DNA of 64,000 nt from Pristionchus mayeri. Taxonomy: Eukaryota > Nematoda > Chromadorea > Rhabditida > Neodiplogasteridae. Under the pieces are notes generated by a model. It was not told the DNA's origin. It saw nothing but the letters and a program-made list of their open reading frames with translations, and searched no databases. Below are positions 46,710 to 57,180 of the stretch, in pieces; positions within the stretch are counted from its first letter, which is position 1; every line of letters begins with the position of its first letter. The position numbers were made by a program, and so were the translations under genes. Location of the stretch: positions 27,637,541 through 27,701,540 of the forward strand of contig BTRK01000004.1 in NCBI GenBank assembly GCA_036245805.1. The letters run 5' to 3'.

Positions 46710-49305
46710 ATGGTCACTCCTTCCACTGGTTCACTCGATCCCATGTTGGTGAATGTGGGAATGGAGGAAGGACTCTGCGTCTGGAGAATCAAAGTTTGTT
46801 TATACTTATTTAATCACTCTATCCTTGAAGAAAATAACTAATTGATATCACACACCCCGAAGCTGAGAAGGGAAGTTGAATGTGATTGAGAGGGACGTCT
46901 GCTTTCCTTCCTCTCCCCCTCATTTTTTGCTCCTTTCCTGATCCCGTGTCATTTGTCAATCACCGGATGCTTCTTTCCCCACTCAGAGGAATGAGTATCC
47001 CAAATAAATAAGAGAAACTAATGGATCATTTAATTGTCTGCCCTTGTTTACAGAAGTTCAAGTTGGAGAAGATCGCCCCTTCCCATCATGGAATATTCTA
47101 CGATGGAGATGCTTACATCGTACTCAATGTGCGTCTTCAGAGATCAAAGATCAACCCTTCAGAACAAGATGAATTCAGACGAAGGAGGGTTGTGACTCAT
47201 GGGACGTCCACTTCTGGCTGGGGCAGAATGCATCCATCGACGAGATGGGAACGGCAGCCATCAAGGCAGTCGAGATAGATCAGGTAGAGAGAGGGGAAGG
47301 AACTCCAAAGGAAGATTCACTTGCAGTCTCTGGGTGGATTCCCAGTGCAGTACAGAGAGGTTCAAGGGCACGAGTCGCCCCTCTTCCTCTCCTACTTCAA
47401 GAAGAACTTCCGGTGAGGGGAAGGCACTGTTCACTTAGTCACTCTCCTTCTCCCTCTGCAGTTATCTCACCGGAGGACACGATTCGGGATTCAAAGCAGT
47501 AGAGCACATCTTCAAGGATTTCCAACCCAAGTTGTACAGATGCAAGGGAAAGAGGAACGTACGGAGCACTGAGGTATCATTCCCCATCAATCATAAGCTA
47601 AACTCCTTTAATCTTTTTTACACTAAACGTGCAGTAAGTGTTCTAATCTTTGATTTCAATCTTAGATATATTGATTGATTGAGGTGCGTATCTCTCTGCT
47701 CTCCCTCAACCTGGGCGACGTCTTCATTCTGGATGCGGGGAGGGAGATATACGTGTGGATGCCTCCTCAGAGTGGAAGACTAGAGAGGATCAAGGTGAGA
47801 GGAAGAAGGAGGAGGAAGGAGAGAGACGATTACAGGGAATGGAGAGGGCAAAGAACATCGCCGAGATGGAGAGACAGAATCAGAGCAAAGTAGTACTACT
47901 CGGTGAGATGAACTACTCTGCAAGAGGAGAGAATATAACGTGTATCGTGTGTCAGCTGTTCAATTGAGACTGACAATAACAACGAGCTGATTAGAGAACT
48001 GGAAATTGAGATGAGGACTGGAACAAATCGTACGATTTCTGGAAGCATTTCGGAGGGAAGGAAGTGATCCCTAAGATAGCGAAGGGAGCAGATGATGATG
48101 AAGAGTACTGGGAGAGAAACAAAGAGAGGAAGTCATTGTGGAGGTGATCTACCCTCTCACATACCATATCTAAAGATGAAACTAAGAGTGAACGATGCAT
48201 CCGGCGAGGCGCAAGTGACTAAGATCGCCCAGGGAGACGAAGTGAAGCAGAGTCTTCTCGATTCGAGTGTATGTCTTCATCTAGATGACGTGATGGTTGA
48301 TCTTTGATCTCTAAGGATGCCTTCATTCTCGATGCAGTCAATGGCGGAGTCTACGTGTGGGTGGGAAAGGGATGTACAGTGGAAGAGAGAAGCAGAGCTT
48401 TCCACTGGGGGCAGACATACCTTTATGTATCCGTGAGTCCTCTCTCTCTCTCCTCATCCCTACCATATTCTGTCTACTCCCTGCAACAGTTCCTCTCAGA
48501 ATCTTCCCTCGTGGACTACGGTAACTCGCGTACTCGAATCGATCGAACCTCAGATGTTCACTCAATGGTTCGACGATTGGCAGGGAGCCAAGAAGAAGGT
48601 TGAGCCACTGTGAATTGAAATGGAAAGGATTGAAATTGCAGCAAGAGTTCACTCCTCGTCTCTACCAGTGTTCGAATGAGACTGGAAATCTAGTGATCGA
48701 GGAGATAGCAGCTTATGAACAGGAGGTCTCATAGATCTCTTCTCTTTCAAGCACGAATCCGACTCTTTCTATTGTCCTACGATAGACATTCGATGGTGGA
48801 GAGTGACTGGTCCTCCTCCTCCTCCCCCCTCCCTTCTCCTCCTCCTCCTCCCCCCCCCCCTCCCTTCTCCTCCTCCTCTCTCTCTCTCTTCTCCTTCAGG
48901 ATCTGGACGGGGACGATGTGATGGTGTTGGACGCCCTTCACAAGATCTACGTATGGGTGGGAGCAGGAGCGAACAGAGAGGAGAAGAAGGCAGCTGAGAA
49001 GACTGCACAGGTGGGATGAAGGGAACTCCCCTCCTTTGATTGGCCATTCAACAACAGGAATACTTCAGGAGTACCTCTCGAATTCTTCTGTGAAAAGACC
49101 CAAGAAGACAGAGATCGAAACTGTATTCCAGGTTCGAAAATCCATCAATGATTGAAAATCCGTTTTAAAAATCCAATAATTAAAAATGTGCACATTGTGG
49201 TTGAAGGGAAGCGAGACACCGACGTTCAAGAAGTTCTTCCCCTCCTGGGATGAGAAGATGTTCAAGAATGTGATTTCACTTTACTTGAAGAATAAAGAAC
49301 AATAA
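46710..49305 (+). CDS. gsnl-1: gelsolin-like actin-severing protein
   Basis: The ATG at 46710 encodes [17 protein letters not shown]. Gelsolin repeat 1 follows: [32 protein letters not shown], then a Trp-rich strand and [19 protein letters not shown] near 47465-47510. Repeat 2 includes [20 protein letters not shown]. Repeat 3 includes [21 protein letters not shown] and [17 protein letters not shown], a hallmark gelsolin/villin strand. The last repeat includes [24 protein letters not shown] and ends SLYLKNKEQ with stop 49303-49305. Calcium-regulated actin filament severing and capping is the expected role. Four repeats fit nematode GSNL-1 better than six-repeat gelsolin. A polyadenylation signal lies near 49459. 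The splice AG before the last exon is TTGAAG. Confidence 0.9.
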
Positions 49306-50430
49306 TTTGCAGCAAACTCGTTCCGTGGCCAATATGAGAAAGCTGCTCTTCAAGTGATTTTATCATCTACTCTTCATCAAGATATCAATTATCAAGTTGA
49401 ATATCTTCATCACTTTATTTGTACACTCTATGTAAAGATTCTTTTAGATTCTTTACTCAATAAATGCATTCAAATTTTGTAGATTTCTTCTGCACAAGAA
49501 ATTTCATTGACCTAATTTCAGCCAGGAAGCACACGAAGCAAAAGATCCATACTGAAAATTGGAAGGGGGACAGATTTATTATTCCTGCCTGATCACACTC
49601 GGCCAGAATCATTCATTCCGATGTGTATGAACGAAAACATGATTACAATAGTAGAAGAACTTCAAAAGGCTTGTGAATAAAGTCGTAAACTTCATATTCT
49701 TCTTCTCCTTCAATCTCCACTGGGAAATGATCATGATAAAAGTGAAGTAATCCCACAATGAATTCATGAAAATGCTCCAGATTAAAATGAGTAGACCACT
49801 AAGGGATGACTCGATCCCAGATAGTCCGACCACTATCTGGGATCGAGTCATCCCTTGCATATTCCGACTACCATATTCTCTTCTCTTTCCTCGTTTCTTT
49901 TTGCAATTTTCTTCTTCTTTTGATTGCATGCGAGTCAATTTACATTTCAAACCGCAGTTTGATTCACTCGTCCTTCATCCAGTCATTCATTTATGCTATT
50001 AATTTGCATATCAAACGTGTAGCATATGCGGGAACTGTTTTTTGCATGATAAGCTTAGTTCCCTACCTTTCTCTCGCTCGGTATCAATCTTGGCCCATCT
50101 TTTCGAGTCAATTTCTTACTTTCTTTCCCTAAGCGTGACGTGATATATTGTCTCGATTTCGAAAAAAGTGATAACTTAGAGCACTCTACTCCTCGCCTTG
50201 TCTTATGTCCGTTTGGCCATCAACAGGACGTTGCTATCACTCAGGAGTCGCCACAGAAACATCGCTGTTATTCCTTTGGATTTAATTGATTTTCTTTCTC
50301 TGCACTATGGAACAAGAGAATTAGAACGAGAAATACTATAGAGAACAATTGTTTCCACCAACATGTAATGTGCTCAAAAGAAGGGAATTAGCTTGGTTGC
50401 TCTTGTTCAATACCATTTTTTTTTCAGATT
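49306..50430. other. intergenic region with a perfect hairpin
   Basis: AT-rich sequence after the gelsolin-like 3' UTR. It contains the 25-bp hairpin at 49801-49856. Short open frames that cross the hairpin are products of the inverted repeat. No gene is supported. Confidence 0.5.
49801..49856. repeat. perfect 25-bp inverted repeat (hairpin)
   Basis: Two 25-base arms, the left starting AAGGGATGACTCGATCCCAG, are exact reverse complements separated by six bases (CCGACC). Pairing stops sharply at both outer ends. It could be a very young foldback, a small-RNA hairpin or an artefact of palindromic sequence. Confidence 0.95.
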
Positions 50431-53400
50431 TGGGATGAAAATCTCCGGAAGGAAAGAATTCCTTACCGTCGAAACCGGGACATGCTACTGACCCTGAAGA
50501 AGAAGGACGGAGGAATGGTGCAGGAACTGTTGAGTTCGCTGACAGGAAGAGAGATTTATGACGTGAGATCCCTCATCGACCTTCCGGTTCGAAAAAAGGG
50601 GCCCGTCACCTACCGCAAGAGGAAGAAAGTCTTGGTAAGTCTGCTGATTATTCCTGCTGGGATTAGAGAGATAAAACGTCACTTCAAAAGAAGGTCACGG
50701 CACTTCTTCGGTTGCTGGCCACCCCCCCCCCCTCTTCCTCAACTAGCCCACTCATCTCTAGGCGTTCCTCCCTGGTTTTCGGCCGCTCAACCCCTCAATG
50801 ATGGACAGGCATGGAAAATGAGAGGGGGGAGTAGCGGCCAGAAACCGAAGAAGGTTACGATGCTAAACGCCTATCATACTACCTCCACCTTCAATAGCTG
50901 TCGTTCTCAAAGAATATGTATCATCTCACTTCACTCTTCTTATAGAGAACCCTCAGTGCCAGACGCTCGGAGGTGTATTGAAGCTCCCGAACGATGCACT
51001 CGTTCACGGAGCTTCTTGAATGTCCCTCATACGAGTAAGGCTGAATTTATAAATTAATCCTCATAAAACGCGAGTATTTTATATTTAGTTGAAGTGGTTA
51101 CCTAGGTTCAATCTCTTTAGCGGAGAATGAGGATGAAATCTACAGTAGCGCCGGAAAGTATCCGTACGATTTGATTTTTTCACATAACTTTTTCTGCAGT
51201 TGACTTAGCAAGTTAAATATTGCAGCGCTATATAGCAAATCCATAGAAGAATACGATGTGAGTATTGCGTCATCACGCGCGCCTTAACTGATTGAGTAGT
51301 GATGACGCAATCGAATGTCACTTTTTCAAACAGGCGTTATTCTTATATAGATTTGTTTCCAGCTTGTCAAACTTTCTGACGTTGGGGATTGGACCAAGAC
51401 CTATCCAGAATAAAAATTTGAAGTTGATGCTCGGTCGTACAATTGCTGCAGCCTTGCTGCAAAAACGTGATCGCTAATTCAGAACTCGGCTTCTCGACAA
51501 ACTAGAGACTCGTTCAAAGCATCAAAATGATCGTCATCACAATTCCCGACGATCCTGAGAATATGAAAACGATCGATCAATATTTGCTCTCAGGGCACCA
51601 AGAAATCCATTTTTTGAGTGCTCATTTTTTGGACATTCATAATTTTGTGGGCAATTTTTGTAAAATTCTGTTTTTATGTGATACTGTTCAAAATGTATTA
51701 ACGATATGATTCCCAACTTTTTAGACTGTTTGGATAACTTTCCTGCCCACGGCGACCGTTTTTCGGAGGGATACTCGGGTCGGAAAACACCTTGTTTACG
51801 CACTCTCGTCGTCTGCACTCTCTCGCGATAGGGGTAAACAAGGTGTTTTCCGCCCCGAGTATCCCTCCGAAAAATGGTCGCCGCGGGCAGGAAAGTTAAA
51901 AAGTCTAAAAAGGTTTGAATCATATCGTTAATACATTTTGAACATTCTCACGTAAAAACCAGATTTTTACAAAAATTGCCCACAAAGTTATGAATGTCCA
52001 AAAAATGAGCACTCAAAAAAGTGATTTGTTGGTGCCCTGAGGGCAAATATTAATGTATCGTTTTTATATTCTCAGGATCATCGGGAATTGTGATGACGAT
52101 CATTTTGATGCTTTGAACGAGTCTCTAGCTTGTCTAGAAGCCGAGTTCTGAATTTGCGACCACGTTTTTGCAGCAAGGCTGCAGCAACTGTACGACCGAG
52201 CAGCAACTTCAAATTTTTATTCTGGATAGGTCTCGGTCCAATCCCCAATGTCAGAAAGTTTGGCAAGCTGGAAAAAATCTATATAAGAATAACGCCTGTT
52301 TGAAAAAGTGAAATTCGATTGCGTCATCACTACGCAATCAGTTAAGACGCACGTGATGACGCAATACTCACATCGTATTCTTCTATGGATTTTCTATATA
52401 GCGCTGCAACATTTAACTTGTTATGTCGACTGCAGAAAAAGTTATGTGAAAAAATCAAATCGTACGGATACTTTCCGGCGCTACTGTATATTAGATGAAA
52501 TGCGCATAAAAATACGTACTGTGTAGAATGGCTCAATTACTATTCAGGTGCGGGGTCGGTTTGTTCGACGGTGGGGCGAATGATGAGGATGGGACCAAGA
52601 GGGGGCTAGACTACAAGACCGCTCTCAGCTACCAAGAGGAATGCCGCAAACAGTCCTCAAAACGTGGAAGGGTATGCATTTCGCCAGTGATGAAGGCGAC
52701 GAAGATTACCGAGTGAGTGAACCCCTTCATATAAGATAGCATTATTTATTAAGCACTTTACTTGATAAAATGGATTAAGAAAGTATCGATTGGTATCGGA
52801 ACATACAAAGAACTTCGCTTACTTTAGGTAGGGACCACAAGGGGTATAGCCGAAATAAACCTATGCCACCCTAACTATGCTCAAAATGCCCGCAGGGATC
52901 CAAATAAAATCATGCTTTTGGCCGTTTGTCGATATCTCATCTCTGAATCGCGCTAGTGGTCATAAAGTACGTGAAAAGGTGTCAACGGAAAGCGGCAGAA
53001 AAGCGAGACGAGGAAGAAAGGGGCGGGGCCAATTCCGCCGCCTCTCCAGTCAAATCGCCAAAAATTTGGGCAGGGCTTCGCCCTTTCCCGGATGCGCCTC
53101 ACCCCCAATGGGTAAGACGAGGAAGGGATGCAAGCGCGCTATTTTGTAGGCCCAGGCGCTCTCTACACGCGCCGGGGCAGAAACTGGTGCAAAAGAGGGA
53201 GGAGGGGAGAGAGAGAATGCACTCCGCTCTCTCCGTCTAATCAGTGTATCGCGGACTGGTTTCTTTTGAATCACAAATCAACGAAACAATATTTTATCGA
53301 GTTTTCTTGATAGAGGTACTAGAATACCGATAGGCTATCAGGCAAGCCTTGTCTCGTATGTCTATGTTCGCTGAGCGCGCCAAACCATCGTTTTCCAGCG

Positions 53401-54068
53401 TTTTCGCAACTTAATTATCGTATGCTGACCTATTCAGAGAACACTTTTACCAGCGGGACAGGGCTATATCGAAAGGTAATGGAAAGAGCTTCCGAATCCT
53501 TTTTTGAGCGAGTGATTTGGTTGAGAATGAAGCTTGTGATTCCTAAATCTCGCTTTCGAGGGGAAATGTGTCAGAGGAAAGTGGGCGGAGCTTGGGGAGT
53601 CTAACTTTAGGACACCACTTTCGGCAGGTTTGAAAGGTCGGTGTTCGAGTTCACGTACTGGTCCGAGGTGGGGTGATCTGAAATATTTATAACCATCACT
53701 GTGAATATTACTATTAACGTAGAACCAATTTGAGTGCTAGAGGACAGCTTGTATTTCCAAAAGCTGATTGTCTCCGGGATGAACAAACTTCGGAGTCTCA
53801 TCCAGCCGCCCCGGTGGTCGTCTTCCTCTCTGTCCATTCCAGTCAGAGATATGACCAAATACTCATGTCCAACCCATCCGAATGCTTCGAAATCCCACAG
53901 GAATGTGATCACGTAAGATATATTTTCTGTTACTATATTCTACTATGTTAGTCCTTTCTTCTTTAATCAATGCCTTTCAGGGGCGCGAAACATTTATGGA
54001 CTTAAATATGTTCGTCGCCGAACTCTCAGTCCTCAACCACCCGATCCTGTTTGTGTATTGTGGTTGTA
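50431..54068 (+). CDS. unrecognised gene spread across transposon-rich DNA
   Basis: Exons with clear GT-AG signals on the + strand: about 50431-50637 (charged; RKERIPYRRNRDMLLTLKKK; donor GTAAGT), 52528 or 52549 to 52670 (CGVGLFDGGANDEDGTKRG), about 53632-53681 (FERSVFEFTYWSEVG), about 53735-53909 (RGQLVFPKADCLRDEQ ... NPSECFEIPQECDH; donor GTAAGA), and 53982-54068 (ETFMDLNMFVAELSVLNHP). The last three join in phase. The first exon does not join the second in phase, so an exon is missing or two genes are present. The exon near 52528 could start with its own ATG (MAQLLFRCG). No family is recognised and no stop codon was assigned. The large intron holds the foldback element at 51143-52486. Confidence 0.45.
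50704..50852. repeat. 149-bp stem-loop repeat
   Basis: The ends TTCTTCGGTTGCTGGCC and GGCCAGAAACCGAAGAA are reverse complements with one mismatch in 17. Just inside, a C-run (50721-50732) faces a G-run (50824-50829). It looks like a small MITE or a decayed inverted repeat in the intron of the unrecognised gene. Confidence 0.6.
51143..52486. mobile_element. 1.34-kb foldback element (Tc1/mariner-type MITE)
   Basis: Almost the entire element is one long inverted repeat. The arms are each about 650 bases, with a short spacer near 51800-51835. The ends read CAGTAGCGCCGGAAAGTATC and its reverse complement, flanked by TA (51141-51142 and 52487-52488). The first 58 bases of both arms are identical, and a few percent of mismatches occur further in. 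Within each arm is a second hairpin (ATTGCGTCATCAC ... GTGATGACGCAAT). There is no transposase. TA flanks and end sequence indicate mobilisation by a Tc1/mariner-type enzyme. Confidence 0.93.
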
Positions 54069-54185
54069 GATCAGATGAGTATTCTGAAAGTTTTTTTCGT
54101 CCAATTGTTAATAGGGAAGGGTCATTATTAATCAAGTAGGTCAATCATACATCTCAGCCCGACGCAACCGCCCCACCTGGCCTGT

Positions 54186-55456
54186 TGATATTTTTTTTTG
54201 GGGGGGGGGGGTGACAAAACGGAAACAAATCACAGCTCCTTCGGGATTCGACATAGGGACGTGCAGGTTGTTGCGTTGTTATTAGTATGCGCTCTACTAC
54301 ATTTGCATATAGAATTCTTGTTACTAGGCGATATTGAGTTTCACTCCAAATCCACGACCCGGGGTTCATGGTATCAGGTTGTTGCGAAAGTCTTGTCGCG
54401 TCAGATCGCTTGAACATTGTAGCGCATATAGTCCTTACTTAATCTTTCGATATCATGTAACTTATTACCATCGATGAGGTAATCGATAGTCTTTCTACCG
54501 CACCTTGCTCCTCAGCTGAAGGATCATTAACAAATTAACAGTGCAAGACAAAACCCTGCCGACTGATATCTCCGACATGCGCGTTTCTACGTTTACTACT
54601 ACTCGGAAAAAAGTGATATGGCCAAACGCATAACATATTTATAAACACCATGAGCCAGGCATTACCAAGGCTCATTAATAGATAACCAGGCACAAAAGCC
54701 TTTCTGCAATTTTTTACATATTTTGGAATCAAGCCTGGACGAGTAGTATCGAATACATGTTTTATCATCTCGTTTTCGTTCCAATGGATTTGGGAATCAA
54801 TGTTAACCTGAAATACATAATATGTGAGGTGATCGACTTACTATTTAAGTTTGGGATTGGTGGAATATTTCTCAGGCAACATTCGCCTTTCAAAATAGAG
54901 ATCCTCAAATTTTAATGACGAAAACTGCCCTATTTGACAAAATAAGTGCTGGTAGCCGACTTAGATGGTAGGAATATTGGGTTTATCTGAACAAGCAACC
55001 CTTCCTCTATTATCATTTCACAAGAAATGTTACAGAAGTCGCTAGTTGTTTTAAGGCTGTGATAAATTAGGACCATATTTTTATCACATTTTCACTCAAA
55101 ATAAAATTCGTGAAATTTTCTGGTTTTCTATAGGAGCTTCACTAGGGGTAACTACATGGCTGAGGTGCGCATGTTTGCACCTAACATATATTATGAGGTC
55201 AGGCAACCTAGATTCCAGAGAAGCAAAGTCGGTGTAGTTACGCACGCGACAAGACTTTCGCAACAACCTAATATATGGATTTCCATGAACCCCTATACGT
55301 TGAAACTCAATATCGCCTAGTAACGAGATTTATATATGCAAGTGTAGTAGAGCGCATACTAATAACAATGCAACAACCCGCACGTCCCTATGTCGAATCC
55401 CGGAGGAGCTGTAATTTGTTTCCGTTTTGTCACCCCCCCCCCCCCCCCGATATTTT
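54186..55456. mobile_element. 1.27-kb element with about 215-bp terminal inverted repeats
   Basis: The left arm (54186-54400) and right arm (55245-55456) are inverted copies with scattered differences. The outer ends carry a poly-G/poly-C run of about 12-18 next to GTGACAAAACGGAAACAAAT. The inner ends share AGGTTGTTGCGAAAGTCTTG. The interior (54401-55244) is unique. It includes a - strand stretch open through about 54800-54535 (GLIPKYVKNCRKAFVPGY), which is not a recognised transposase. The exact element boundaries and target-site duplication are not clear. Confidence 0.7.
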
Positions 55457-57180
55457 GACCGCCGCCTACGCGCTCGTGGGCTCTCTTTCCAATGGAGACA
55501 ATGAGAACATGGTTTCATACGGACTCCTAGCGGCTAAATCGACCCTCTAAATAAATATCCTGTTGATCTGCTGAGTGTTTAAAAATAGGAGATCATGTGA
55601 TCCCTTGATGTGATTATATTCCCTAATAGTGTTATTATTATATGTCGTCAATAAACAATATTCAATTTGAGGAAGGAAGGAATTCAAGTACTTAGCAAGA
55701 GTGACTTAAATATTGTCGGGGTAGATAATGGTGGCAAGACACACAGTGAGGGGGGGGACAGGGAGAACTTGAATAATGAAAAAGAAAATGAGAAAGAAGA
55801 AGAGAACTGGCACTAAATATTTCATAGTTAAGAGATCCAATCGACCTCTTTCGATTCCTTGATAGGATATTTTTGTACATTTTACATGAAAATGTATTTT
55901 AAACAGAATTATAATGTAGTTTATTTTAATGGCGCACAAAACTCAATCGGAAAACATATAAAAAGCGAAGAGCTTAGCAATTTCGTAAATCGGAATGGGA
56001 GTGATCTCGGGTAGTGTAGAAGGGGAGGGACGGTTCAAATTGGTGCGCGATGTGCTATAACTCGGAAACAAAAGGGGCAAATATATTAAAGCAATGTGTC
56101 TGTGAGAAGGATCAAAATACAACAACTACATCAATGTAAATGGGAGTAAATCGATACGGCGAATCACACACTCTTACTGAGCTTACAAATAGTAAAACAG
56201 GAGGGGGGAGTATGGTATCGAGCATTTATTACAGAGAAGGGACACGCCTAGGGCCTGTGGGGAGGGAGGGGAGAGAGGGGGGGGGGGGCGAAAGATACAC
56301 GCAATGGGAGCAGAGCGAACTACGGCAGAAAGAGTAGCGATACTGTACGGTGATACGGTATCTACAGATTTCTCAATCTTGACCCTAATCGATCGATTCC
56401 TACACACTCGAATGCGAGCCTCTTTCGATGGGATGAAAGTAATAATATCTAGAGAAAGCTTAAAACTCGATCGCTATTTGAAAGGGAATTGCTTTGAAAG
56501 CGCGTGCAATTGGATAAATGAATAGAAGGGGCGGGACCTATGAGGGGAAAGAGAGACATGGTTCGGCAGCCAATTATCGATTACCTATGGAGAAGAAAGG
56601 GCAACACTTTGGAAACTGCTCGGGACACACAGACCCGCTGCATCAAATGGAAATGGAGAAACAAATTATGAAGAGTAGAGAGCGCTTCCCTAAAACAGAA
56701 GCTTAGTGAGAAATTCGAGTTAAGGACTTATTGGGATATCGATCACAAGCTACAGAACAGAGGAGTGGGGCTTATTATGATGCACTGTTCATGTGGATGA
56801 TTAGTACAGCGTTGAGGGGTCGAGTATCGATCGCTCTACAGTATTCTGAAGTGTTTGTACGGTGACAGAGTATTACAAGTAGGTAATTAACAGTGAGAGG
56901 ACTGAGTCTGAAACAAGGGAAGGACACCGGCAGATCGATACCACAAGAATACGGTACGGTGAGGGGTGGACCATACGGCACTCGGATCGGAAGGGTAGGG
57001 GGGAGGCGGAGCATCACTAAATGAATTGAAAGTGCTCATATGGAAAGGAAGAGACGGGGAAGGAGACAACCCGGAATATTAGCGTATCAACGAGACAGGA
57101 TAAAGAGAAAGAAGGGCGGATAAGCTACAGTAGCCACTTGCTCTGAGAGCGAAGCAGAGAAGGAACGAGGAGGATTCCTC
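55457..57180. other. intergenic region downstream of sax-7
   Basis: No supported gene. It contains G-runs (at 56279-56288), several ACGGTA/TACCGT copies near 56340-56355 and 56951-56956, and the expected 3' UTR of sax-7 just below 57181. Open frames here lack domains or splice structure. Confidence 0.5.

Noticed and set aside
49609..50132. Mirror-image peptides on both strands near 49.8 kb
   Set aside because: They are the translation of the perfect inverted repeat, not related genes.
53607..53912. - strand open frame of 101 codons over the 53.6-53.9 kb exons
   Set aside because: Splice signals around it (CAC|GTAAGA, TTTCAG|GGG, GTGGG|GTGATC) fit only the + strand, and the + strand exons join in phase.
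54154..55550. Two similar peptides (ETQYRLVTR...) on opposite strands
   Set aside because: They are the two arms of the terminal-inverted-repeat element. No gene context.
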